Positions 1 to 11,534 of a DNA stretch of 64,000 nt are shown here, piece by piece (within the stretch, counting starts at the first letter, position 1; each line of letters opens with the position of its first letter). The position numbers and the translations under genes are program-made. This DNA comes from Globomyces pollinis-pini (Eukaryota; Chytridiomycota; Chytridiomycetes; Rhizophydiales; Globomycetaceae): the NCBI GenBank assembly GCA_025399215.1, contig MU621091.1, positions 1 to 64,000 on the forward strand, given 5' to 3'. Below the pieces are notes generated by a model. The model was given only the letters and a program-made list of their open reading frames with translations, searched no databases and was not told where the DNA came from.

Positions 1-413
1 TATACTGATTGGGGGAACGAAACAGGCTCTTTGAAACTTTTGAAGTACTGCTCCAGCCAGTATACTTCAAAACTCTCACAAAGTGTATTGCTCCTTTAAC
101 TTTTGACACTAATCAAAGTTATGTTGCAGTTATTCATTGGGGTGAATCATATACGTGATATGGAAGGATAATAAGTCTGTCTGTAAAAATATGATGAAAA
201 CAATCGTTTCAATAATTATCAGCAAGTACTGTTTAGATCTTTAGATAATTGATGACAAGAATCAGTACTTGTGTAAATATTTGTAAGGGTTTGATGTGTT
301 CATCAACCTTAAGTAATGTCCAAAGGAATACCTCTCAAGAAACAGTTATTAGAATAGAACACAATGATTTTATTTTATTTTGGTTTACAATTGATTTATA
401 TAATTGAAATTCA
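1..413. other. gene-free stretch downstream of the chitin synthase
   Basis: AT-rich sequence with no open frame of note on either strand. It lies beyond the stop codon of the minus-strand chitin synthase and probably holds its 3' UTR and polyadenylation region. I see no RNA gene or repeat here. Confidence 0.5.
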
Positions 414-3400
414 TCACAATTCCCCTCGTAAAATACCATCAATACATTGGTGAATGAATTCTTTCTTGGGTGATACATCAACACCATAGAATCTAGAAAG
501 AGTATCTCGGACACTCTTTTTGGTGACTTGCATTAAATCAGTTGTGGATAAAATATGTCTAATTTCAGTCAATAATTCTTCATCTGAAGGGAAATTAGGT
601 CCAACAATTCCGAAATTTGCTCTAGAAGCTACACTTTCACTCATTACACTTTCAGTATAAGACGAAGGGGCAGCACCTCCATAAGCAGGAGTTCCATAAG
701 CAGAAGTTCCATAAGATTTCTTTGATTTAGTATCAGATGAAGATTGTTCAATATGTTGAGCTTCGAATTCAGACCATTTCATTAATGGAACAGTATCAGG
801 ATCGAAATATTCTTCTTCTTTTGGATGACCGTTTTCCCCAGAATCAACAGTTAACCCAGTTTTACCCCAACTGAAATCATCGAAATGCCAGAATGAATAA
901 ACAGGAATATAAAACCCGAATAAAGGAATGGCCAAGATATACTATAATAAGAGTTAGTTTTTTAAATTAATGAATTACGAAAATCATCCAACCAATATGC
1001 TGCCATTGAGTCTTCAATAAAAAGATAATGACTTGCAAACCATAGACAGCACCAAGCAAGATCAACGAAAACACAGGAATAGTAGGTAAATTTTGAGTCG
1101 ATGCCAATACAACCAAATAAATGATATAAATCAAAGAAGATGGACCAATAAAGGTAGCGACCAAATCAATAATAACAACAAATCGCATAGAAATACAACA
1201 GAATCCACACAATTCATTCAATCGTGCCAATTCGAATAAATTATGAACAGTAGAATTAATCCAACGACGACGTTGAGACAATAATACATCCCATTTCTCT
1301 GGTGCTTGAGTCAAACATTTAGCATCTGGACAAAAAGTGGTTCTCATATCAGGGAAATATTTCATGGTTAACGTAGTTAAATAACGATCTTCACCTAAAT
1401 GTAACAAATTCTTCAAATGTAATGTATCCACAGTATTTTCCGAATATTCTTCTACCAATGCAGGATTGATTAAAACGGGAACGTTACGAATTGAAGTTCG
1501 AACACGATACATACAGAAACAACCTGGTAGACAAGTAACGGAACCAAATAACGATTCAAAAGCTTTAGCAAGATGATGTGATATGAAATATTCATAAACT
1601 TGAATCATAGATGTAAATGATTTTTTATCATTTGCAATTGAAGTTTCACCACAAGTTCCAGATATTTTAGCATCTCTAGTCATGTGTGATACCAAATGGT
1701 TAAGTGAAGTTTCCATGACTTGTGTATCAGCATCAACCATAAAAACGTATTCATAGAATGATGGATCCACTCCAATAATGTTTTTCATATGATGATACAT
1801 TTCTAATTCTAGTGCAGACATTGGTTGGTTGAAATGAACTCGCATTAAAAACCGCATCAACACCAATTGAGAATCACGTTTACCACTATACATTAGAATA
1901 TGTTTGTTTTAATACCGATTTCCAGGTTTACCACGTTCGGAAGATTTACCCACCTTGACAACAACCAAGTAAGGAACTACATGACCATTAAGTTCATAAA
2001 GTCCAGAATAGACTTTAGCATAATTTAATTGACCATTTCCATCACCCAACGATTGGTATGCTACAGATTCTGGATCATACATTGGGTCTACACCCAAAAT
2101 ATCAAGCACAATACGAGGTGTAGGTCGATCATTGGCAGATCCAATCACCATCCCATCACAAATAATAAACAATAATTTATGTTTATCATCATATCGTAAA
2201 TTAGTTAATGAATCAATGGTACGATGTAATGATACTTCACCCTACAATATTAATTATTACAAAAAAAATTACTTCAGTATAACAAGGTACTTGACAAATA
2301 ACGAATTTATCATGATCTTCTGGAGTTTTTTGACCTGGAAATTGTAATGCACCAATGAATTTGAAACCAATGACGGATACAAGGATAATAGAGGCAGCCA
2401 ATAAGATATTATTAGGAATGACACAATTGGCATCGTTACGATGATCTACACGACCATACAAGAACAGTTCATTCAAACATTTCATCACTTGGTCATGTTC
2501 AGTTGGATTTTGTCGACGTAATTTGGAAAATTCATTACTGACATCTTGAACAGTATCGAAACCAGTATAATAATCCGCCATCCCTTTAAACCAATCACCT
2601 AAAAAGAAACTTGATTTTTCAGATGGATTCAGATTCATATCATAGAAAGGTCGCAGATCATATACTCGATCATAAGCTCGAATATATTTCTGTTGTGCTG
2701 TAATGGCTTTGTTGACGATTTCTAATGATACCACCACATCACCCGTCAAATATTGTTTGACTTTCGGAATGAAATCTTGCACTCGGTTACCAGAATTCAC
2801 ACCGTGTGGAACCCATGGATCCGAATTACCACGATCATCAGCTAGTTTGAAACCAGATGGTACTGTGATTGGACAGTAAGTCGCAGCAAAATTAGAATTT
2901 GCTTTTGGAAACATAAACTTCACATCTTGACCCAATACATTAAATTTCCAATATTCAACTGTATTTGAAGTTTGTGTCATATAATTCGAATTATGGGATT
3001 TAATGATCGGTTTAATTCGATAATATTTCCCGTACATATAAACTGTACCTGTTCCTTCAGGGTCATTCAATGTACTGATTTCACCAGGTGATAAGACTTT
3101 TTCAAGTGGACACATGATTATACCAATTCCGATAATGAAAAAGAGAGCCATGAAATTCATCATAAATATAATGACACATAATGCGAATTTTTCACGCCAT
3201 GCAAGTTGACGATCAGCGGATTTCATACCACAGCATCTGAGACAACATGGAAAGTAGCAACACGTAGTAATCCAGGTGAAACATAACCAATTTTTACGTA
3301 AGCGTGTTTTTTCTTTTTTTGGTGGTGGTGGAATCACTTTCTTTGGTGCTGTAGCATCTTGAGCTAATTTGGATCTATTGTTTGACTTCCCCATTTCTAA

Positions 3401-6021
3401 ATCACGGGCACTTGAGACTGGTTTATCACCAAAATCAAATTCGGATTCATAATGACTTGCTGTATCATCCGAAATTTCAGATCCATCTACTGAAGGTTCA
3501 TATTGACCTGCCCCGAATGCATCATTCATATAATCAGCTTTAACTCCTACTACACTGTTGGATACAGTCGATCCTTTTTCACTAGGTGGTGCATTGGCAT
3601 CCTCATACTGTTTTAATTTCAATTCAAGATCTTTCCAGTGCTTTTCGGCCAAGAAAATCTCGGTAGTACCCATTAGGGCATCCCCTGCTTTCCAATTTTT
3701 AGATCTAATCATAGATTCACAACCATTCTTTGGATCACGTTCATACAAATTCACCACAGGTTTATAACGAGCAACGAATTCAGCAAATGGATACGACATT
3801 GTGTATAGATTGAATGGATTTCCAGGTAAAGAAGGTAAATCATACGCTTGAACTTGTCGTTGTATAGTTTCTACATTAGGTTTTCCACTTGCACCTTCAA
3901 ATGGTTTGATACAGTAAATAATCCATGGTTGCGTAGTAGAAATATTATCCAATAATGAATTGAATTCCACACGAAACTAGAATGAGTACAGATTACAAAA
4001 TACCATATGACCAACAGTAGAAGAAGGGTCCAAACTTTGATTTTCATCATCAACAGTCGTGGTTTTGGTAGGTTTACGTCTCAAAGAAGGAGTTCGAGTT
4101 TTTGTAATAGCTGATACAATATTGACACCAGCAGTTCGAGTTGAAATCAGCTTATCAGAAAACAAATTACGAATGAATGGATTTGTTGTTCCAGGATTTT
4201 CAGGGTTACCACGTACAAGGGTGACGAAATCAGATTGTAAGATATCTACATCAAGATGTGAGAATCCACGAGCGTCATATTCCACAATACCATTGAAATG
4301 GTGAATTCCAAATGAATGAGAAGTGTTTTTGGAACTGGCAGTGACTATAATACCGGAATTGAGATGATCTTCATAAACTTTAGCAGCCATGACTTCGCCA
4401 GTACTATTTCTTGATGATTCTGTATCAACCATTGGTAAAATCCCGGTTCGAACACCAGTGAGTACTGCCAATATTTCATTATTTGAATTATAAGTTGAAG
4501 GGAATTCAAGACCTTCATTTTGAAAGGTGAAGCGAGGAGTGTCAAATAATTCGGTTTGGATGTGAGAATAAAGGCGTTCATTTGCATAGTTGATTAACAA
4601 TCGATGATACGAATTTCCACCGACTTCAGTACCTGAAAAACCAGGAGTTTCTACAATAGAAACAAAATTGGACCAATCTGCATCTGGTGCGCATAATTTG
4701 AGATTGATTTGTTCAATGATCCAACTGAAACAAATACTGTACAAGGCACGTGCAAAGTAATCTCTTTGAACAGCAGCATTGGCAGCTGTCAAAAACGAAG
4801 ATACATTATCCCTGCCAATCTAAAGAAATGAAAAGAAACAAGAATACAGTTTTGGTTCTACAAGTAAGGATGAGTTGTAAAGCTGAAGGAGAAACACCCA
4901 ACATCTCAGCAACCTAAAGGGTTAAGATTATACAAATACCAATTGAAGTTGAGGAAAGTTTTTGATTGAACAAGCTTCACGTTCGCTGCGAGAATCCAAG
5001 AATTGAATATTTCCTAAATGTAGGACAGTTGATAAAAGTTGCCAAATTTGAGTTTGCTGTCTCCTTCCAATTCCTATATGTTGGCAAATAAAAGGTTACC
5101 TAAAGATTTAAGGTTGGAACGCAAAGAGTCCATTGGAGCAGTTCCTTTCCCTTGAGCATGACTAATGATTAATATGAGAAAACCGATACCCGACAAGTTT
5201 CGAACCATTTAAATAAGAAAAGTGAGCAGGATCAGATAAATGCCATTGAGTACGTTCTTCATGAGTAGCACCATCTAATAAATAATAGAAAATGTGAAAG
5301 GAACGACCTCCATCTAATGGATTTGAAGCACGAGATTTTTCCAACATGTATTCGATCACTTTAAAGCCTATCATTCTACCTTTTGAATCGAATTGATATT
5401 CTGAATATTGAGTAAAACAAGTAGCATCCAAGTTTATTGGAGTGGAAGCATGACCGAAAGCCGACAAGATAGAGTCCACCTTGAGTACATTTGATTGAAC
5501 TTTAGTTTTCTTTTTTGATACTTTTGACAGGTCACATAAATTTCTGACCAACATTCTATGAATTTCAGATTTTCCAGAGCCAGATTCACCACTATAAAAA
5601 ATGAGAGCATGTAAATGATTACAATAAGATGATAGATTGGTCTAATTTAGCTCTTGTAGCATGTAAATGAGCAGCAGCCGAGATATGAAATACATGAGGG
5701 GGTAAAGATTGAGTGTTTGTATTTGTATTATAATTATTAGTTTTTGAAATTTCTTTTGCATCTTGAGCGTATTGTTTTGAAGTAGTATCTGAGAATAAAG
5801 ATAAACCTCTATTTGGTCTTATAGAAACTAACGAGCGAGTTCCTATTGAAGAGAATACTTTATCTTTTAGCGACCTAGCTAGTAAAGATTGAGCGATGAG
5901 GGTAGGGTCATTTCCAATGATATTATCAGCTTCTATGACTTGCATTAACAAGATAAAGAAAGGCAGAATTCTACATTACCGCCGCCACTGAAACAATCAG
6001 AGTAAATAAAAACAAAGCCCA
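414..6021 (-). CDS. class V chitin synthase with myosin-like head
   Basis: Membrane GT2 enzyme that polymerises chitin from UDP-GlcNAc; class V members act at growing tips. Exons run from an ATG at 6019-6021 ([11 protein letters not shown]..) to a stop at 414, split by several short introns. The N-terminal third is a myosin-motor-like domain: [10 protein letters not shown]-loop GESGSGKS near 5585, [30 protein letters not shown] Lys/Pro-rich linker, Cys-rich membrane segments and a cytochrome-b5-like region follow (3970-2237). The catalytic part carries the chitin synthase motifs DADT (near 1735), GEDR (near 1390) and QRRRW (near 1260), then membrane spans. The C terminus has a DEK_C domain (about 414-560), as is usual for class V. 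The switch I region is degenerate ([10 protein letters not shown]), so motor ATPase activity is doubtful. Identity is very secure; exact exon ends are approximate. Confidence 0.95.
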
Positions 6022-6059
6022 TAGTTATAATTGAGTATATTATTTACTTGTGATTACAA

Positions 6060-6120
6060 AGGTAGTTAGTTACTTTTATGACTACTCACTAGTAACTTAC
6101 TAGTAACTAGTAATTGTTTT
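6060..6120. promoter_or_regulatory. short repeats in a divergent promoter
   Basis: The 184-bp gap between the chitin synthase (minus) and the phosphatase (plus) contains clustered copies of ACTAGTAAC and GTTACT-type words (for example ACTAGTAACTTACTAGTAAC). Reading the cluster as regulatory is inference from its position and repetition only. Confidence 0.3.
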
Positions 6121-6205
6121 TAGAAAGTAAAAATAAATTTAGATTTGTCTCAAGGCAGAGTTAGGGTTAATAGTATTTTATTAGGGTTATTTTTTATTTT
6201 TGATA

Positions 6206-6935
6206 ATGCCAACAATAATATTTTTAATTCGACATGCTGAAAAATTAAATTGGATTGATAATTTACCTCCTAATGATCAATTAAAAAAAAATTATATTGA
6301 TAATCATTTATTATCAAATAAAGGTTATGAAAGAGCTGGTAAATCATCTTAAATTAAATCAAAAAAGCTGCTCTAGTACCTTACTTTTATAATAGACCTG
6401 AAATTTTATCTTTATTATCAAATCATAACTTAGCGTGTATTTGTGCTCAGGATGTTGATAACAGTAAAGATCCTTGGGGTCGTTCGGAAAGACCAAGAGA
6501 AACTATTTGGCCTCTATTACAATATCAACCAGATTCAAAATTAAATCATATAAACTCTCCTTTAGAACTAAAATTATTCACTAAAAATCAATTAAACTCT
6601 CTCATCTCACTCATTAAATCTGGTCAATATAATGGAAAATCTATAATCATATCTTGGTATTCTATCTCTATCTAATTTTACTAGGTATCAATAATCAACT
6701 ACTAATTTTACTATAGGTATCTAATATTCAACAACTAAAAACAACTAGGTCTCATCAGCAAATACCAGAAATTGCCAAAGCACTCGGAGTCCCTTCAGAT
6801 CAAGTTCCTCGTAAATGGAAAAAAGATCGTTTCGACGTTACTTGGGTCATTCATGCAAACCAACCGGTTCCTACTCTCCTACAACTACCACAACTCTTGC
6901 TCTACGGTGATTCCCCTTCAGTAATTGATCTTTAA
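6206..6935 (+). CDS. histidine phosphatase (phosphoglycerate-mutase fold) family protein
   Basis: Three exons are needed. Exon 1 begins MPTIIFLIRHAEKLNW, with the RHxxK version of the catalytic RHG motif. A 29-nt intron (starting GTAAATCATC) removes a stop and joins to AALVPYFYNRPEILSLL. That exon has DPWGRSERPRET and runs to IIISW. A longer intron (about 6657-6750) leads to SHQQIPEIAKALGVP and the end PSVIDL. The late SWSHQQIPEIA resembles the second catalytic His region of the superfamily. The protein is about 200 residues and the substrate cannot be predicted. The gene is convergent with CKS1 and its 3' end may overlap an antisense open stretch. The splice model is my own reading. Confidence 0.7.
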
Positions 6936-7176
6936 TACATTGTGTTTCATTAGCTACAATCTCTGCTTTACCAATCATTTTATCATCTGTTGTAGCAATT
7001 ATTAAAATATCTCTATTGGTATTTTGATTTGATTTTGAATCCTTTTCTCTTTAACGTAAAACCTGTCCAACATCAATTTATTGGGTAAAAGTTACGTTTA
7101 CCTTTTTGGTGTTAAATCCAGAGTTACATTTCACACCTCCAGATAAATGTTGAGCACAATTACCATTCCCAATTTT
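6871..7176 (-). other. possible extra exons downstream of CKS1, unassigned
   Basis: Two antisense open pieces look coding. The first reads KIGNGNCAQHLSGGVKC and SGFNTKK. The second reads RDILIIATTDDKMIGKAEIV and ends in VVVVGE before a stop at 6871-6873. They join in frame if an intron (GTAAACG..GAAAAG) is removed. They could be an alternative CKS1 tail, since a GT donor sits at its last codons, or a separate tiny gene. No family is recognised, and the end overlaps the phosphatase gene by about 65 bp. Low confidence. Confidence 0.25.
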
Positions 7177-7264
7177 CTATAATAAGTCATCCTTCAACAA
7201 TTAGTCATTCAAAGTACCTCAATAGTTACTAAATTGTAAACTCAAAATTTATATTAAACAAGAT

Positions 7265-7758
7265 TTAACCTACCAATCCACCCACTTGTGCTATCATCCC
7301 ATTAGGATATTTCACCTATTCATTAAAAATCAAAACTCAAACCTGATAATCCTTTTCTCTACGAAACATCAAAATATGAGGTTCAGGGTTATGAATCATA
7401 TAATGTATCCAACCTATTTATCAATAAAAAACCATCCTACCTGGAGATTGTTTAACTCCATATCCTCTCCATTCTTGTTCACTCATCAATCGACCTATAT
7501 ATTAACATCACCAGTCAACCTTCTGGCATCCAACGAGCTAACTCATCAATACATATAAACATACCAATTTGTTTTGGAACACTAACATGACGATATTCAT
7601 ATTCATCATCATAGTAACGTGGACTGTAGTAAATATCATCTTCCTTTTGGTTAGATCTGGAATGTTACGTATTTGGTAACGTCAGCTTCCATTAATTGTT
7701 GTTCTGTTGGCTTTAATGATTTGGTTTTAAAAGTAAAGGTGGAGGATTCTGATGACAT
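7265..7758 (-). CDS. CKS1: cyclin-dependent kinase regulatory subunit (CKS1/Suc1)
   Basis: Small adaptor that binds cyclin-dependent kinase and phosphorylated substrates in the cell cycle. No single frame is long because five introns of about 25-27 nt interrupt it. The spliced protein starts MSSESSTFTFKTKSLKP. The CKS core reads IYYSPRYYDDEYEYRHV, then VPKQIARWMPEGRLMSEQEW, GYGVKQSPGWIHYMIHNPEP and HILMFRREKDYQ, ending YPNGMIAQVGGLVG. These match the diagnostic CKS signatures (YYDDxxEYRHV, EWRxxGVxQSxGW, HYxxHxPEPHILxF). About 120 residues, slightly longer than animal CKS. One intron starts GTAACATTCC and is only 25 nt. An alternative splice at the last codons could extend the tail. Confidence 0.9.
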
Positions 7759-8504
7759 TTGTTGAAAAAAAATGAGAGTGTTTTCGGACATTGAACAAAT
7801 ATCAATAGTAAAAAACTATATTAACCTAGTGAAAGTAATGGAAAGATCAGAAAAGATCTAATGGTGAGTGATGGATGGAAGGAAGATGATTGAATGATGA
7901 GTTTGGGAATTGAGGATGATCATCAGATCAACAAGAACGAGAGGGGTTTGCCCTCAACATTAAAAAACAAGACAACAATTATATCATCATTGAAACAAGC
8001 AATCAGGAATAAATGGTTTTAAAATGTCATAAAGGATACGTTTATGAAAGTAAATGAAAGAGTTCATCCAAAGTAATTGAAAGTACATTCGAGATGACTG
8101 GTTCAGTACAAGCAGAGTGGAAAGTAATAAAGGTGAGCATTCACAATCATGAAATCATTTTGAATTTATCCAAACAGTATAGAGTACATCGTGTGAATCA
8201 AGGAAAGAAACAATCATAAAATTGACCAGAAATGGTACCACCAAAGTTTATATTGTCATATTTAAAGAATACTAGAATAGGAGAGAAATGTACAATCTAC
8301 TCATTAATGAAGAAAACGACTAGCAATCGTGTTCTCTACATAAGTCACTGTTCACAAACGCTTACTGCAAAGATGATTCACGCAATTCAAAGATTATTTT
8401 GAGACTTGATCCTGAAGAAGAAAGAAAACATGAACATGTTTAAAAGTTTTAAAACTACAAATCCAAATCGTAATTCAAATATAGTCTGTTGTAAAATAAT
8501 GGAT
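7759..8504. other. intergenic, with a possible small spliced gene on the plus strand
   Basis: This holds the CKS1 promoter side and the TypA 3' side. From an ATG at 8094 the plus strand reads MTGSVQAEWKVIK, then a potential donor GTGAGC. Further open pieces follow in different frames: ETIIKLTRNGTTKVYIVIF, then EKCTIYSLMKKTTSNRVLY and ISHCSQTLTAKMIHAIQRLF (stop at 8400). They look protein-like, with a faint resemblance to an ADF/twinfilin-type domain, but I could not find one splice model that joins them. Left unassigned. Confidence 0.25.
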
Positions 8505-10777
8505 TTATATTGGAAGATCATTATTACGTTTCTTTTGAGATTTTCTTTTTCCTGAATCCAATTCTTTCTTTCGAATTCGTAATTGAGTTGGAGTTACTTC
8601 AATCACTTCATCACCTATTTTATAATTTTAATTTATAATTATGATTACTTTGAATGTATGATATCATTCTTTCTAAACTGAATTCAAGTGGTGGGGTTAA
8701 TTTGATTCCATCGTCTTTTCCTGCTGCTCGAATGTTGGTGATTTGTTTGTTTTTTACTGGATTGACTTCCAAATCATTATCTCGGTTGTGTTCACCAATA
8801 ATCATTCCAGGATATACTGGGTATTTAGTATAGAATGAATGATACCAACTGTTCCTGGTTTAATGAAAAGCTTTCCTCTTGGTTCGATGGAGGATAATGC
8901 ATAGGCAGTACATTCACCTCTAAAATGTTAGCACTTCTTTCAATCTTCTTACGATGCAGTTGAAATAATAGACCCTTTTCTGGCATTTTCAATTGGACCT
9001 TTGTATGGCTCATAGGATAAGAAAATGTTGTTCAAGACTCCTTGACCATGAGTGTCATTCTTAAATTCTGCAGGATAACCTAATAAACCTCTGGTAGGAA
9101 TTTCAAAGATCAATCGAGCACGACTTCCAGAATCCTAATTTAAATCAATTCAACTTGATTTTTACCAAATAAGTCTTCATTTCTCCTTTTCGTACTGTCA
9201 ACTTTTCAATAATAACTCCAGCATGTTCATGTTCACAATCAATTGTAACTTCTTCAATAGGTTCCAAAAATTCTTTAGGTTTTCCTTCAACTCTCTTGTA
9301 AATTACGGATGGTGGTGAAACAGAGATTTCAAATCCTTCTCGTCTCATTGTTTCAATTAATACTCCCATTTGAAGTTCTCCTCTACCTTTAACTTCAAAA
9401 GCATCATTGTTCTCAAAGAGTTGTAAAGATACGTTAGTTTCCAATTCTTTTCGAAGTCGATTTCTAATGACTTGAGAAGTCAAGAGTTTGCCTTGAATAA
9501 ACATATTGTCACATTTTACCTTCTTTTCCAGCTATTGGCGAATCATTGACAAAGAATTGCATGGAAATCGTAGGAGGATCGACAGCAACAAACTATCATA
9601 AATAAAGAAATATTCATACCGGTAAAGGTTCTTTTACGGTCGGGTTACAGATGGTGTGATTGACATAAGCATCTTGTAAACCAGCAATTGAAACAATATC
9701 ACCAGCAATTGCAGAGTCAACAGAAACCTAATAATTAAACTTCTCTATATTCATACTTGATTCAATCCATTTCTAACAAGTAGTTTGGTACATTTTCCAG
9801 AATTGACCACTTTACCATCGGTATCAATCGACTGAATTGGATCTCCAACAGATATGGTTCCAGAATGAATCCTTCCAAGGAAACACTTTCCAACATAAGA
9901 ATCTTGCTCAATTTGCTAAATGGGTAAATATATTGGTTGTTTACTGTGACTTGCATAGAAAATGGACTATCAAGTTCAGCTTTAGGGTGTGGTATGGTAG
10001 TTAAGATTGTGTCTAATAGTATAGACATATCACCACTTCGAGTAGTTGGATCGAATGACGCAAAACCTTGTTTTGCAGACGCATATAGTAATGGATACTC
10101 TAATTGATCTTCAGTAGCATCCAAACTAATAAATAGTTCCAATAAATCTAAATAATAAAATAAAATTGTTTCTGTATACCATTTTCTACTTGATCTGGGT
10201 TTGCAGTGTCTCTATCAATCTTGTTCATCACCACAATTGGCTTTAAATTTCTTGCCAAAGCTTTTGTCAATACAAACTTTGTTTGAGTCATTGGACCTTC
10301 AGTAGAGCACACCACCACTATTTTAAAATCAAATAAACTTATTCTTACAACAAACTCCATCTACCATAGAAAGTACACGTTCAACCTCTCCACCAAAATC
10401 AGCATGACCTGGAGTATCCACAATATTGATACGATGTCCCTTATACTGAATACCAGTACTTTTACTTAGGATAGTAATTCCACGTTCTTTTTCCAAATCA
10501 TTTGAGTCCATAACTCGTTCTTGTTCTTTTATATTAGCAATTCCAGATTGTTTCAACAATTGGTCGACTAAAGAAGTTTTTCCATGATCTACGTGAGCAA
10601 TGATAGCAATCTAATTCAATCCATTAATTTTTTTTTAAAATAGAATACATTTCTAATTTTTGTGATATCATTCACTAAAGAATTTTCATTCCAATTTCGA
10701 ATGGTCGAATGAAAGAGATTTGAATGAACTTTGAAATATTTTCTTGAATTCAAGTTTTTAACTAAAATTCGTATCAT
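8505..10777 (-). CDS. TypA/BipA-type translational GTPase, probably mitochondrial
   Basis: Ribosome-associated GTPase of the EF-G-like TypA/BipA family. Exon 1 (ATG 10775-10777) encodes [20 protein letters not shown] and continues rich in Ser, Asn and Arg with almost no acidic residues, as in a mitochondrial presequence. After an intron the G domain starts: [20 protein letters not shown] (G1), ERGITI (G2), [12 protein letters not shown] (G3), NKIDR (G4). Later exons give the EF-G-like domains, including [20 protein letters not shown] and [20 protein letters not shown], which are strongly TypA-like. The end [20 protein letters not shown] is the TypA-specific C-terminal signature, followed by a Lys-rich tail to the stop at 8505. 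Many short introns. The family is certain; mitochondrial location is inferred from the N terminus. Confidence 0.9.
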
Positions 10778-11239
10778 TTGAAGAATCTAAAAGAGTTCTT
10801 TTTTTTTTTTTATTTCATTTTGTTGCGGTAATTCAATCCTCGTATGAAATAATTTACCTGACAAATAAAAGTCAAACGAGGATATAAACTTCCTTATAAC
10901 TCAAGGATACCCTGACTTTGATACAACATACCCTCAATTTATAGTACTAATAAAGTCAAATAGTTGATGATATCGACGTTGAATCGAATTTATTATATCC
11001 TAAGGTTTCATCAATGATAAATACATAGTCTATCATCAAAAGTATCATCTCTCAGTGTGATCTGTCTGGTGGTATGATTATCATCATCAACATTGTATAT
11101 CATTAGTATTCAAAAACACAAAGCAAACGGAATGAAACTAAACAACAATTCATCTAATACTGCACAAATACGCACTTGTCTATTTGGAAACAGAAGAAAG
11201 TTAGTGCTCTAAGTATACCTTTTTTTTCTTTTTTTGAGA
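10778..11239. other. divergent intergenic region
   Basis: AT-rich stretch between TypA (minus) and a small plus-strand gene. It includes a poly-T/A run near 10800. I see no spliced gene, RNA gene or clear repeat. Confidence 0.45.
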
Positions 11240-11508
11240 ATGCAACAACCCATCATCCCACCATCAAAATTTAAGGCTGCCGAGTTAATTCAAGCATATC
11301 AAAAATCATCTCCACAATTCAAACTTGGATTTAGCACCAGTACTCATAACCAAAACTCATTCTAGGTTTACTACTCTTTGCCATCACTGGTAACTATTTC
11401 ATTTCCAAATTAGATGATCGTGTCGCTAAACAACATGAGCAGATTGCACAGAAACAAAAGGAATTGATGTTGGAGAAAGCACCTCAAGTATTGAAAGAAT
11501 TGGAATAA
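11240..11508 (+). CDS. small single-pass membrane protein, unrecognised
   Basis: Two exons. The first reads MQQPIIPPSKFKAAELIQAY and continues to LGFSTS; a short intron (GTACTCATAAC..TCTAG) follows. The second gives SLLLFAITGNYFISKLDDRV, then a charged helix (QHEQIAQKQKELMLEKA) and a stop at 11506-11508. About 80 residues, with one hydrophobic segment near the middle and a Gln/Glu/Lys-rich coiled-coil-like tail. The layout resembles small accessory proteins of mitochondrial or ER membranes, but no family is recognised. Splice sites fit the local intron style, which supports it as a real gene. Confidence 0.6.
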
Positions 11509-11534
11509 TCTACTTGTATGAATATATATTAAAC

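Noticed and set aside
7286..7558. 90-codon plus-strand frame opposite CKS1
   Set aside because: It is antisense to the spliced CKS1 exons, which match the family closely.
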